From Shewanella sp. (GTDB lineage: Bacteria > Pseudomonadota > Gammaproteobacteria > Enterobacterales > Shewanellaceae), in the NCBI RefSeq assembly GCF_013214165.1, contig NZ_JABSSM010000002.1, forward strand, positions 14,584 through 78,583: a DNA stretch of 64,000 nucleotides, in the 5' to 3' direction. The notes beneath the pieces are model-generated. The model saw only the letters and a program-made list of their open reading frames with translations, had not been told where the DNA came from and did not search any database. The position numbers and the translations under genes were made by a program. Below, one piece after another: positions 54,653-63,549 of this stretch (positions are counted from its first letter, which is position 1; each line of letters starts with the position of its first letter).

Positions 54653-57600
54653 TTAGACAAATTCTCTCGCCTTTGGCTGATGAGTCACGGAAAAGAGTCT
54701 TCTTGGGTCATATTTTCGATATTCTGCTCCTATAGAATAATTTGGCGATTCGATATGGCTCAGGCTCGGGGTCCAGATCGGCTGCTTAGAATAAGCAATA
54801 ACAGGCCTGCCAATTTCAGTCGCTAAATCTTGTGCAGTGTTGGATTTAGCATAACAAGCTAATAAGTGCACAGGTTTATTACCTTGATATAAATCTATCC
54901 CATGATGCCTTTTCATATACTTGGGAAGTTCCTTGCCTGACAATGAGAGAGCGTGACTATCGTCGACTTCCCATCCCCCTTTCTTTAGTCGTCTTGGCCA
55001 CGCTCCAACTTGCACTTTCCCATCTGGAGAACCGTGTAACAGTATCGCCTCCTCTCCTGTACCTTTAAAATTATTTGTATACCCCATAGGATCTCGCGTT
55101 CCTGCTTTTTTATCAAGCAAATCAGCACTCATCTCTGTGGTGCTCCACTTGTGCAATCTTACTCTAGGGCTACCTCCTGAAACATGAGCCTTGATGCCTC
55201 TCCCCATAGAGCCAAGCCCCGCCAAAGTAGCAATGCCTCCCGCTATCTCAGCACCCTTTTCATCGCCGGCCGCCGATAAACCAATACTCGTTACAGTGGC
55301 TGTTAGCTCTGTGGCTCCAAGCATAATATCTGCGCCCGCTGTCAGGGTTAATGATGCTCCTCCGGTTGGTATCGCCATGACAATACCGGCAACCGCACCT
55401 ATCACACCGATAACATTACCGATTATCGCTCCCACCGACATGTGCCCACTCGGATCAGCTAGGTTTACCGGATCACCATGACAGTAACGATAAGGATTCA
55501 GTCCCCCCTCCCCAAACGGCGACAGTACATCCATGCCCGAAAACTGCCCCAGACCCGGCAAATACCAACGAGTCCCATTACCCAGCGGATACGCACTGTT
55601 CGCTACACTATCTCTGAGTTCACCGTTAAACCCTGTGCGGCTGAGCCCCTGCCCCTCACCAGACGGGGTATACGGGCTGTAAGTCCAGCGACTGCCCTCG
55701 AGGACCCCAACCACAGAGCCTTTAGCATCGGATTGTAACCACCGAGTCTCACCAGCGGTTATCTCAGCTATCGTCGTCTTTCCCTGAGACACAAAGCGGC
55801 GTTCGCCTGTCGGTGAATGCTCGCTCATCACCTGATCGCCTTGATAGTAACGCACTGTCTCGCCGCTGCTCAGTAACTGGCCATAAGGATCATAGCCATA
55901 CGCTACGTCATCACACTGCACCACACTGCCAAGCGCATTAAAGGCAAAATGATGACGCGCCACCCCATCGTCAGTGACGGATACAAGATTGCCATCTTTA
56001 TCGTAATCCAGCACCGTCTTCTGCGGGTAGGCATTATCACCAGTCAACAAAGAATGGCTGACACCCAACAACCTCTGCACGTCATAAGTCAGTATCGCCT
56101 CATCACATTCACCCGACGGAAAGAACGTACTCTGCTTAATCAGGTTGTTCAGGTCATCGTATTCCAGTGCCTGACTCGAAATAGCGCGGCCATATTCATT
56201 TTTAGGTAACAAACTTTCACTGCTATCAGCGCTGATGTTATAGCCAGTAAGGCGGTGTCTAACGTCATACCGATAACTTTCTCTTAGAGACTCACCACAG
56301 CCCGTACTCACGCTTCGGGATATCATTTTGTGCAGTGTGTCATACGCACTCCCTATGGTGAGAGTATGCTCCTGGGCCGTAATCTTCCTCTGTGTTTCAC
56401 GACTGAATTCGTCGTACGTCAGTGTTGTGCTCTGAACCAGCTGCCCGTCCTCACTGACAGACATGACCGACAAACGCCCGAAGCTGTCGTATTGATTACT
56501 GACCGTTACGGCGTCGTCGCGACTTTCCGTGACTTGCCCCAACAGATTATAAGACCTTGATACAATCCGCTCACCAGCGGTGACTTCACTGGCGCCGCCA
56601 CGCAGTAAAAAAGCCCCGTAACCGACCTGATATGATTGGGCTTGCGACTGTGCCGTCTGGATCACCTCGGTCAAGTTTCCTCTGCGACTGTATATGTATT
56701 CGTATCCACCCGTCGCACTGGTCGCTTGCGTTACCAGGCCCGCCGGCAGCGTACTGTCCGACGTCTTGGAGTACGTGAAATTCACCTCTGGAGCCCCATT
56801 GCCAGTCATATCAACGGATGCTATGCGTTCCAGCTCTACCAGCCGTTTACAGGCAACGGTCTGCCCTCGAGCATTGGTCTGAGAAGACAGCAGCATACTG
56901 CCGGTATGATACCGATACTGGCGGCTTACCCCATTCACAGATTGCGAGGTTATACGCCCTATCCCATCAAACTCACGCGTGCCTAAGGTTACTGGGACAG
57001 CCCCATCCCGCAGAGCATCGATGCGGCTCAACTGCATCTCTGATGATGCAGTAAAATAAGTCAAATCATGAAGACTGCCATCCAAATGCTCAACTTTTTC
57101 GGGACGGTCAAAACCATCATACGCCTTAATAGCAAGCTGTCCTCCATCCGCCATAGTCACCGATTTCGGTCGGCCAAACCCGTCATAAACAGCTGAAATA
57201 GTTGCGTATACCTCTCCTTTCGCATCGAGTTCTTCGATCTTTTCCGGCTTTTTAAACTGGTTATACGTAAGGCGACGAGAGGCTAAAGCCGAGCCTGCTG
57301 AGTTCTTCATTCCCTGCGTCAGGGTCAGGGCGACGGGGTCATAAACACTGATGTCGATGACACCGTCATCATAGACTGTAGTACTGATTTGTCCCCAGCC
57401 GTCATAGGTGTGATCTTGCTGACGGCGAATCACTTCCTTCCCGTCCAAATAATCGCTTTCAACCTCCTGAACCAAACGCCCCACTTGATTGTACTGCTTG
57501 CTGGTTATCTGCCGGTATGTTCCAGTGCATCGACCATCACAATCACTTGTAGCGTCATCATCCTGTATACTGACCGATACCATCCGCCCTAGGCCATCGA

Positions 57601-59500
57601 ATTCCACCCGCTCCGACACGCCCCAGCGATTCGTCACTATCGCCTTCGCCATAGCACCGTCCCGCGCAAACACATATTGCGCCAATTCTGATACTTCGTA
57701 TTCGCTGCCCGGTGCAAAAGTGACTTTCACCGGTCTTCCCTGAACGTCATATTCACGCGACTCTGTCCGGCCTTCTACATCGATATGGCTTAATACTACA
57801 CTCTGGATCACATCTGAGTGCTCGCTGGTCTGCACCGACACGCCATCATCGCCTTCAAAAGTAGTCACCATCATCAGCAGGCCGGCATTCAAGGTATAGT
57901 CATAACGCTCCCTAGTGGTGCAGCCATTGATAGTGACCCCCTGCGACAATGGCAATGCATGCAGGCGGCTAGCCGTTTGCTCCAGGTAAGTGGTCTCCAT
58001 CACCTTCACTGATGCGCCGCTGCTGTAGGTCACCTTGTTTTCCAACACCAGGGTGCCGTTCCCCTGATCACTGGATACCTTCAGAGACACGTATTCATAA
58101 TCCCACACTTTTTCATCTTCAGTACTGCAAGACTGCGAGGAGCGTTGCAGATAACGGACAAAATAACCGAACGGCTCCGGCGGGCAGCCGCTCTCCCCTG
58201 CGGCGAGATAATACGTGTTAGTGACGGCTAGGTCGGTGCTATCCTGACTGAACGTCACATTACCAAATTTGTCGGTTTTACTTACCGTCACCTCACTCCG
58301 TGACGCTCCGCCTTGACTGTAGGTGGTCGTCACCTTACGCGGCAGCTGCAGGTTGGCTGGCTGGCCATAGAAATCCCGACCAGGCTCTTCGTTATAAACC
58401 GTGTCTGTCGTTACTTGACAGCCCTGATCGGTGAGGATTTCCTGAGTCGCCAAATGGTATTTATTAAAGGTCGCCTCTCGGGTGCTCAGTATCTGTTCAT
58501 CACTGTCTACTAACGTTTCTTGCGCCCAATAGTTATAGTCTCCGATGTGTCGGTACAGATTATCTGCACCATATTCGTGACTCATGCCATCTTCGTAGCC
58601 CAGAAAGTTCCGATCTGAGTAATTATAAATTCTGACAACGGGTGGCTGACCGCCTCCGGGTTCGACTTCCCAACGGACAACATTGGGCAGATAGTCTTTC
58701 TCATCAATGCGGTGTCCTGTTGCGTCGTAGCACACTCGTTGCACACTGCCCATCGGCGAATGCACTTCTTTCAGGGCGCTGTAGCTACCGACCGCTTCAT
58801 ACACAAAGCACGTCATATCATCCCAGTTCAAGGTTTCACCAGGCACCGTCATTTGCTCAAGCTGGCCCGCCATAAACGCGATCCCAACTTCCGCCGTACG
58901 CCCTGAATCCGTCTGAATCCGGCAGCTATCAACCCACAATCCGTCATACGTCAGTGATAGCAGAACCTTATCGTCCATATCGGTAATGGTTTCCAGTAGG
59001 CCGTCAAAGCCGGAGGCGGAGCCGTATGTGAACGTATATGATTCACCGTTTTCAAATGCCACCGCGGTCATATAATATGGCCCACCGTCAGAAAAGCGCT
59101 CCAGTGTCTCCACAGTGCCATTCTTGTACACCACCGACAGGACCCAATCGTCGACTCTGGTCACAAAGAAATCATCCAGTTTTTTATCTTTAAACGTCAG
59201 AATATCGGAGTAAAACCCGTCTATCTGGAACGTGCGGCCATCGGCAAGTCTCAGAGTCCAGTGCATATTATCGGTCGTGCTACAGCCAGAGAGACCCGAT
59301 AGGTTCCAGCCGATGCCAAAACCGGTATTCAGGGTATTCATCAGCGAATAAGTCAGGCTGATATCACGACTGCTCTCGCTGTCAAACAAAGCATGCAGAG
59401 TACAGAGTTTCATCACTGCGCTGTACTGGCCGGTACGTAAGTCCACGGAGCCGTTCATGAAAGAGGAAAAGTTGGTTGCATTTGAATAAATATTAGACAT
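54653..59500 (-). CDS. RHS/YD-repeat protein with a toxin-like C-terminal tail
   Basis: 1,615 residues from ATG 59500 (MSNIYSNATNFSSFMNG; a TTG four codons earlier is rejected because GGGAATAACA gives the ribosome site for the ATG). The N-terminus lacks a signal peptide. The middle is a chain of YD repeats (for example YDGFGRPKSVTMADGGQLAI; YDLLNNLIKQ-type spacing). The RHS core ends with LGQFSGMDVLSPFGEGGLNP and the terminal DPSGH (~1349-1353). The 262-residue tail has a hydrophobic Gly/Ala-rich part (~1354-1410), then AILLHGSPDG (His1489) and VHLLACYAK (Cys1549), resembling the His-Gly and Ala-Cys blocks of clan CD cysteine peptidases. It is last of a six-gene operon with KAS, MaoC, ACP and two unknown proteins; no immunity gene, VgrG or PAAR is near. 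Confidence 0.85.
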   Translation of the reverse strand: MSNIYSNATNFSSFMNGSVDLRTGQYSAVMKLCTLHALFDSESSRDISLTYSLMNTLNTGFGIGWNLSGLSGCSTTDNMHWTLRLADGRTFQIDGFYSDILTFKDKKLDDFFVTRVDDWVLSVVYKNGTVETLERFSDGGPYYMTAVAFENGESYTFTYGSASGFDGLLETITDMDDKVLLSLTYDGLWVDSCRIQTDSGRTAEVGIAFMAGQLEQMTVPGETLNWDDMTCFVYEAVGSYSALKEVHSPMGSVQRVCYDATGHRIDEKDYLPNVVRWEVEPGGGQPPVVRIYNYSDRNFLGYEDGMSHEYGADNLYRHIGDYNYWAQETLVDSDEQILSTREATFNKYHLATQEILTDQGCQVTTDTVYNEEPGRDFYGQPANLQLPRKVTTTYSQGGASRSEVTVSKTDKFGNVTFSQDSTDLAVTNTYYLAAGESGCPPEPFGYFVRYLQRSSQSCSTEDEKVWDYEYVSLKVSSDQGNGTLVLENKVTYSSGASVKVMETTYLEQTASRLHALPLSQGVTINGCTTRERYDYTLNAGLLMMVTTFEGDDGVSVQTSEHSDVIQSVVLSHIDVEGRTESREYDVQGRPVKVTFAPGSEYEVSELAQYVFARDGAMAKAIVTNRWGVSERVEFDGLGRMVSVSIQDDDATSDCDGRCTGTYRQITSKQYNQVGRLVQEVESDYLDGKEVIRRQQDHTYDGWGQISTTVYDDGVIDISVYDPVALTLTQGMKNSAGSALASRRLTYNQFKKPEKIEELDAKGEVYATISAVYDGFGRPKSVTMADGGQLAIKAYDGFDRPEKVEHLDGSLHDLTYFTASSEMQLSRIDALRDGAVPVTLGTREFDGIGRITSQSVNGVSRQYRYHTGSMLLSSQTNARGQTVACKRLVELERIASVDMTGNGAPEVNFTYSKTSDSTLPAGLVTQATSATGGYEYIYSRRGNLTEVIQTAQSQAQSYQVGYGAFLLRGGASEVTAGERIVSRSYNLLGQVTESRDDAVTVSNQYDSFGRLSVMSVSEDGQLVQSTTLTYDEFSRETQRKITAQEHTLTIGSAYDTLHKMISRSVSTGCGESLRESYRYDVRHRLTGYNISADSSESLLPKNEYGRAISSQALEYDDLNNLIKQSTFFPSGECDEAILTYDVQRLLGVSHSLLTGDNAYPQKTVLDYDKDGNLVSVTDDGVARHHFAFNALGSVVQCDDVAYGYDPYGQLLSSGETVRYYQGDQVMSEHSPTGERRFVSQGKTTIAEITAGETRWLQSDAKGSVVGVLEGSRWTYSPYTPSGEGQGLSRTGFNGELRDSVANSAYPLGNGTRWYLPGLGQFSGMDVLSPFGEGGLNPYRYCHGDPVNLADPSGHMSVGAIIGNVIGVIGAVAGIVMAIPTGGASLTLTAGADIMLGATELTATVTSIGLSAAGDEKGAEIAGGIATLAGLGSMGRGIKAHVSGGSPRVRLHKWSTTEMSADLLDKKAGTRDPMGYTNNFKGTGEEAILLHGSPDGKVQVGAWPRRLKKGGWEVDDSHALSLSGKELPKYMKRHHGIDLYQGNKPVHLLACYAKSNTAQDLATEIGRPVIAYSKQPIWTPSLSHIESPNYSIGAEYRKYDPRRLFSVTHQPKAREFV

Positions 59501-59510
59501 TGTTATTCCC

Positions 59511-59542
59511 AAAAAAAACAGGGAGCACTGCTCCCTGTTTTT
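59511..59542 (-). terminator. Intrinsic terminator inside the operon, just ahead of the RHS gene
   Basis: On the minus strand AAAAACAGGGAG (59542-59531) pairs with CTCCCTGTTTTT (59525-59514), T-run to 59511 (eight T). It sits 13 bases past the stop of the upstream gene, and the RHS ribosome site GGGAATAACA begins right after the T-run. It should limit RHS expression unless readthrough or processing occurs. Confidence 0.8.
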
Positions 59543-59555
59543 ATGTATTGAATGA

Positions 59556-60521
59556 TTACGCGTCGATTAGTTCGATGAGGTTGCTATCACCAGTTTGTTC
59601 CTGAACGTGTAATTCATGCTTACAACCGAAATTATCAACAAACTGGTAGATTCCGGTAACCCTAGTCTCTGCATCATGATATGAGCTACCACTTAACTTG
59701 TATCTCGTGGCAGTCAGATGCACATTACTTGCGTTATACGGCACAGGGTCACCTGATCTCCTATCACTACTTGGAGTGCAGTCGCCTACAGTCAGACTTG
59801 TAATACTCATGTCATACAGCCTGCTCCAGCGTATATATTCCATATCCCAACCGGATTGGAAGAAGTATATTTCATTATTTGCATATCTCATCCCCCCCGA
59901 TATTGCCAACGATGTCATTGTCAAACCGTGAGGCAATGTCCAATAATACACATCAACATCATGAATATGAGTACAAGCGTTGTGGTAATAATACGCATCA
60001 TCAACACTCGCCTTCATATCCGATGCATTGATGGAGTAGGGCGTCTTCCCCTCAAGAGTAATGAACTTGTCTGTGCCTGCATCATCGGAATAACACCAGT
60101 TTTTCTCACCCGCAAGATTAATGAATACAGCCAAATCATGAGCTTGTGTAGTGTTGGTGGATACAAAAAGGGAAATGTATTCATATCCTTCACCACCCTC
60201 CACTGAAGCGTTCTCGTCAATCATAGTTTTTTGCACATTCAAAGGACCAAAGTTATAGCCATCCGAACAGAATTTATACACCACACCCTTTGGTGGGTTT
60301 TTGTGCTTATTAAGTGTCACTAATTCAATACTGTTCTTCTCATCATCACTCAAAGGCATATTGACCCAACGCATATCCTGATTCACAATCTGCTTTCTCG
60401 CTTTGATTCTCAGCTTTGCCTGCTGGCGACCATTCGCATAAACAAAACCATCGAAACCATCGAACATGATCTCGAGGGTCTCCATTCTCACATCACCAAC
60501 CGTATAATCACTCTTAATCAT
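59556..60521 (-). CDS. Protein of unknown function in the KAS-ACP-RHS operon (UnkB)
   Basis: 321 residues, no signal peptide, no membrane helix, mostly short beta strands with many Asp, Asn, Ser and Tyr. Two segments stand out: MRWVNMPLSDDEKNSIELVT and the VDDAYYYHNACTHIHDVDVY block with several His/Cys. The C-terminal part (FGCKHELHVQEQTGDSNL) is again beta-like. I do not recognise the family; it is not a known acyltransferase or immunity protein. It overlaps the upstream gene by four bases (ATGA) and is followed 13 bases on by the operon-internal terminator. Confidence 0.6.
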   Translation of the reverse strand: MIKSDYTVGDVRMETLEIMFDGFDGFVYANGRQQAKLRIKARKQIVNQDMRWVNMPLSDDEKNSIELVTLNKHKNPPKGVVYKFCSDGYNFGPLNVQKTMIDENASVEGGEGYEYISLFVSTNTTQAHDLAVFINLAGEKNWCYSDDAGTDKFITLEGKTPYSINASDMKASVDDAYYYHNACTHIHDVDVYYWTLPHGLTMTSLAISGGMRYANNEIYFFQSGWDMEYIRWSRLYDMSITSLTVGDCTPSSDRRSGDPVPYNASNVHLTATRYKLSGSSYHDAETRVTGIYQFVDNFGCKHELHVQEQTGDSNLIELIDA

Positions 60522-61072
60522 CTTGCTGTCTCCGCTCTTTGGGCTGCTATCAGCGTAAAACCCACCATAGGCGCTGCCAACTCTTCATAAAAGGTTATAC
60601 TCAACGCCCCGCCGATTTCTGTCAGCAGCTCATCCGCACGCATTTTAACCAGCGGCCCAAGTTCCCCGTCAGAGTGAAAGAAATACTGATTCACATGACG
60701 ATTTGAACGCTGGTACTCCAACGTTGCCTTCAGCAACGTAAAAACAAACAAGGATGCAAACTCCGGTGGTACTGCGTCCGCATCCAGCTGTATCAGCTGT
60801 TCTGCGTCGCTAATGGTATGCAGGCTAATGTGACGATGCTCGTATTTCGGCATAAATACGCCGCCATCGGTCGTGGCAAACAGCATTTCTTTGTAACTAC
60901 CAAAGCCATTGATGTAATTCGCACGAAAGAAAGAAGCCAGATAACGCTGACCATTGACCGTAAAAGGCACACACTCACACCAGCGGCTGGTCATTTGAGT
61001 TTCCCCGACCCAATCTGCTGTATTTTGATGACGATACAGCGCCGTTATCTGCTCTTGTTCTAAAACTACCAT
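60518..61072 (-). CDS. Protein of unknown function in the KAS-ACP-RHS operon (UnkA)
   Basis: 184 residues, no signal peptide or membrane helix. Mixed alpha/beta: TSRWCECVPFTVNGQRYLAS, FASLFVFTLLKATLEYQRSN, and a C-terminal ELLTEIGGALSITFYEELAA followed by a hydrophobic strand. The family is not recognised. Size and cytoplasmic nature would suit a chaperone or an acyl-transfer adaptor for the RHS protein, but nothing in the sequence proves it. It lies 54 bp after the ACP gene and overlaps UnkB by ATGA, so the two are probably made in equal amounts. Confidence 0.6.
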   Translation of the reverse strand: MVVLEQEQITALYRHQNTADWVGETQMTSRWCECVPFTVNGQRYLASFFRANYINGFGSYKEMLFATTDGGVFMPKYEHRHISLHTISDAEQLIQLDADAVPPEFASLFVFTLLKATLEYQRSNRHVNQYFFHSDGELGPLVKMRADELLTEIGGALSITFYEELAAPMVGFTLIAAQRAETAR

Positions 61073-61126
61073 GTAAGTATTATCCTATTGAATAACGTGA
61101 TGACATTCCCGGTTACCCAGGAACAT

Positions 61127-61366
61127 TTATTGACCTACAACTTGCTCAACCAGCTGTTGCAGAGTCGTGTTTTTGAAGTCTTTCGGTTTATTGCGGAAAA
61201 AATCAAACTGGTACCTTTCCATCAGTTCCACGTGCAATTCCGCGAAATCGAGACTGTCGAGCCCAAGCGCTACTACGGTACTTTGTGGTGTCACATCACT
61301 CGGCTTAAGTTCACGTTTTATCCTGATGATGAATTGATGTAAAAAAGTAAAAATTTCATCTTGCAT
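61127..61366 (-). CDS. Stand-alone acyl carrier protein
   Basis: 79 residues, normal for ACP. The phosphopantetheine site is VALGLDSLDFAELHVELMER with Ser38; acidic helix II follows. The N-terminal helix is longer and more basic (FIIRIKRELKPSD) than in housekeeping AcpP, and the C-terminal helix is present (TTLQQLVEQVVGQ). It lies between the MaoC-like gene and UnkA, 12 bp and 54 bp away. It probably carries the acyl chain handled by the adjacent KAS and dehydratase; loading requires a 4'-phosphopantetheinyl transferase from elsewhere. Confidence 0.88.
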   Translation of the reverse strand: MQDEIFTFLHQFIIRIKRELKPSDVTPQSTVVALGLDSLDFAELHVELMERYQFDFFRNKPKDFKNTTLQQLVEQVVGQ

Positions 61367-61378
61367 ATTTATCTCCCA

Positions 61379-62044
61379 CTAAGGTTTGACCATCATTGAT
61401 ACACGCATCTCCAGCCAACTTTCATTGGCCATGGCGCGGGCATTCATTGTCATCATGTGCCACTCTCCGGCATTTACCGTCGTGGCATCACATTCAATCA
61501 CCGACGCTGGCATGCACGCGGCTACATTGCCGCGAACGACACTCGCGGTCTGCACAACCCGCCCATCTTCAAACCAGCGGTTCAACGGCTGGCCGGCAAC
61601 GGGAATATCTGATAGCGTTTTGAGTAAACATCCGAAAATCTGGGCCTCCCAATTCACCAGATCCCCCTTCCCAGGTGATGATAAAATCCACTCATTAGAC
61701 GCTAAAGGCAGAGAAGCAAGCTGCGGCCATTCACCGTCAGACACAAATGCGCTCACCGCTGGCGTACTCGCCTGTATCTCCCACAACCCCACTCCGTCCC
61801 CGTAAGGGCGCATCTCGTACTCACGTTCTACATACACAGGACCAGAAAAGCGGACCTGAACGCCCAGATCCGACGCGCCAGGCAACAGCAGAAGCCGTCG
61901 TTTCAGCATCATGGCCGCCAACATGCCTGGCACGACAATAGCTGGATACCCGCACTTTTTGGCGTGCGCGAGTGAGCGGTGAATCGGATTGCGGTCTCCA
62001 CTATCGTGTAGCCATTGCTGCACCTCATGCTCACTAAACCTCAT
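61379..62044 (-). CDS. MaoC-like hotdog-fold dehydratase/hydratase
   Basis: 221 residues. The MaoC/R-hydratase motif is seen near the N-terminus: SGDRNPIHRSLAHAKKCGYP with Asp17 and His22 as the expected catalytic pair, then IVVPGMLAAMMLKRRLLLLP. The second half (about 120-220) is a second, degenerate hotdog-like region. It should hydrate or dehydrate enoyl/hydroxyacyl thioesters on the operon's ACP. It overlaps the KAS gene by ATGA and precedes the ACP by 12 bp. The usual ketoreductase and enoyl reductase are missing from the cluster. Confidence 0.75.
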   Translation of the reverse strand: MRFSEHEVQQWLHDSGDRNPIHRSLAHAKKCGYPAIVVPGMLAAMMLKRRLLLLPGASDLGVQVRFSGPVYVEREYEMRPYGDGVGLWEIQASTPAVSAFVSDGEWPQLASLPLASNEWILSSPGKGDLVNWEAQIFGCLLKTLSDIPVAGQPLNRWFEDGRVVQTASVVRGNVAACMPASVIECDATTVNAGEWHMMTMNARAMANESWLEMRVSMMVKP

Positions 62045-63291
62045 GCACCCATCCTTTGAAAAATAAGCGCGGTATTATGCCCGCCAAACCCTGAATTCAG
62101 GTTCATGACGGTCTTGAAGTCCCCCTTCAGATTACGATTGGCCAAGTAATTTAGGTCACATTGTGGGTCGGGCGAGTCCAGATGCCAGGTAGCCGGAGCG
62201 ACTCCCCCATTTAAAACATGCAGACAAAACAGAGATTCCAGCGCCCCTGCGGCACCGATTAGGTGACCGGTTGATGATTTGGTCGAAGACACTGGCACGT
62301 GATAGGCCTGCTCACCCAGCGCACGCTTTATTGCCAGAGTTTCATGAACATCGTTAGCGGGAGTGGATGTACCATGCGCATTAATGTAGTTAATATCTGC
62401 AGCATCAAGTCCAGCTTCGTTCAAAGCGGCAGATATTGCACCTGCCCTATGACTGAGATCCTCACTGAGACTGACAAAGCCACTAGCGTCACAGCGATAC
62501 CCATAACCGACTATCTCACCCAAGATGGTGGCACCACGGCGTTTAGCGCTGTCGTAATTCTCCAGTACCAGTACGGCCGCCCCTTCTCCGAGCACAAAGC
62601 CACTGCGATCTGAACTGAACGGACAGCAGGCTTTGCGAATGTCCTGCGGTTCTTTTGTCAGCGCCTGAAGCACATCCATCTCCCAGATGGCCGACAGGTG
62701 ACTTATCGACTCAGAACCACCCGCCAGCATCATATCAGCCCCGCCCCGCTGAATTTCCCGATAAGCCTGGCCGACTGCCATGGCCCCTGCAGCGCAGGCG
62801 CCTGACAGTGTGAGTTGAGTGCCGTGAAGACCGAAATGGGTAGCACATGCCCCAGCAGCTGAGCTGGGCATGCTTTTCAGGTTACCGAGTGGGTGGCTGC
62901 TGCCTTTACGCGCAAACTTGTCCGCCAGCCAGCGACCTGCGTCCCCGCCCCCCCAGCCAGTGCCCATGACCAATCCGGCTTTTTCCCGAGCGTAATGTTC
63001 GGGCCAATTACCATCAGGGAACGCCTGTGTCATCGCCTGTAGTGCACTGTAAAACGCCAGCTCCCCCTCCCGTCCGAGAGCCCGGCTCAATCTTGCAGGC
63101 AACGCCTCTCCCACAGAGTGTTCGTCTTCGATAAAACTGAAAAAACGCGCATGAATGTGCGACTCAGATAAGTCCCGGTAACCATAGCCCACGGCCCCTG
63201 ACAACACACTCTGCCAGATTTCAGCGGGACACCTACCCATGCCAGTAATCGCTCCCATACCTGTGACCACTACACGGTTACAACTTTGCAT
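62041..63291 (-). CDS. Beta-ketoacyl-ACP synthase II-type enzyme (FabF-like KAS)
   Basis: 416 residues, the standard KAS II length. Catalytic triad intact: Cys166 in LSGACAAGAMAVG, His306 in NYINAHGTSTPANDVHE, and His343 in STKSSTGHLIGAAGA with Lys338. The C-terminal MNLNSGFGGHNTALIF block is normal. It diverges from housekeeping FabF in loops (TGWGGGDAGRWLADKFARKG). First gene of the operon; ribosome site GGGATGAAAT ahead of ATG. It probably extends or condenses an acyl chain on the adjacent ACP. Malonyl loading must come from host FabD. Confidence 0.9.
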   Translation of the reverse strand: MQSCNRVVVTGMGAITGMGRCPAEIWQSVLSGAVGYGYRDLSESHIHARFFSFIEDEHSVGEALPARLSRALGREGELAFYSALQAMTQAFPDGNWPEHYAREKAGLVMGTGWGGGDAGRWLADKFARKGSSHPLGNLKSMPSSAAGACATHFGLHGTQLTLSGACAAGAMAVGQAYREIQRGGADMMLAGGSESISHLSAIWEMDVLQALTKEPQDIRKACCPFSSDRSGFVLGEGAAVLVLENYDSAKRRGATILGEIVGYGYRCDASGFVSLSEDLSHRAGAISAALNEAGLDAADINYINAHGTSTPANDVHETLAIKRALGEQAYHVPVSSTKSSTGHLIGAAGALESLFCLHVLNGGVAPATWHLDSPDPQCDLNYLANRNLKGDFKTVMNLNSGFGGHNTALIFQRMGA

Positions 63292-63549
63292 ATTTCATCC
63301 CATTAGTTATCTGCATGTAATTTATTTGGAATAGGACCGCCTGGCAATACTATTTACAATCTAATAAAAGCGAAAAATGGCAATATTTATTGGCGCGTTC
63401 TAGCCGTTGTTCGACAGCTAGAGCGCGCCAATTTGTAACGATAACTCAAATAAATAATCAAAAAAAACTCCGACAAAAGAGGCAATACTCAAATTTACGA
63501 CTATCTTATTATCTTGCAGGGATGAAGAAAGCCAGCCAAAGGAAATCAA
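63292..63549. promoter_or_regulatory. Divergent control region with a large palindrome
   Basis: 258 bp between the leftward KAS-RHS operon and the rightward STAS gene. It contains ATTGGCGCGTTCTAGC (63389-63404) and GCTAGAGCGCGCCAAT (63417-63432), an inverted repeat matching 15 of 16 bases around a 12-base loop. It is GC-rich inside AT-rich flanks. It may be an operator, a terminator-like hairpin, or the edge of an inserted segment. No gene is supported here. Confidence 0.55.

Noticed and set aside
54653-63291. Type VI secretion or Tc-complex cluster
   Set aside because: No VgrG, PAAR, Hcp, TcA or TcB-like gene is present; only the RHS protein itself points that way.
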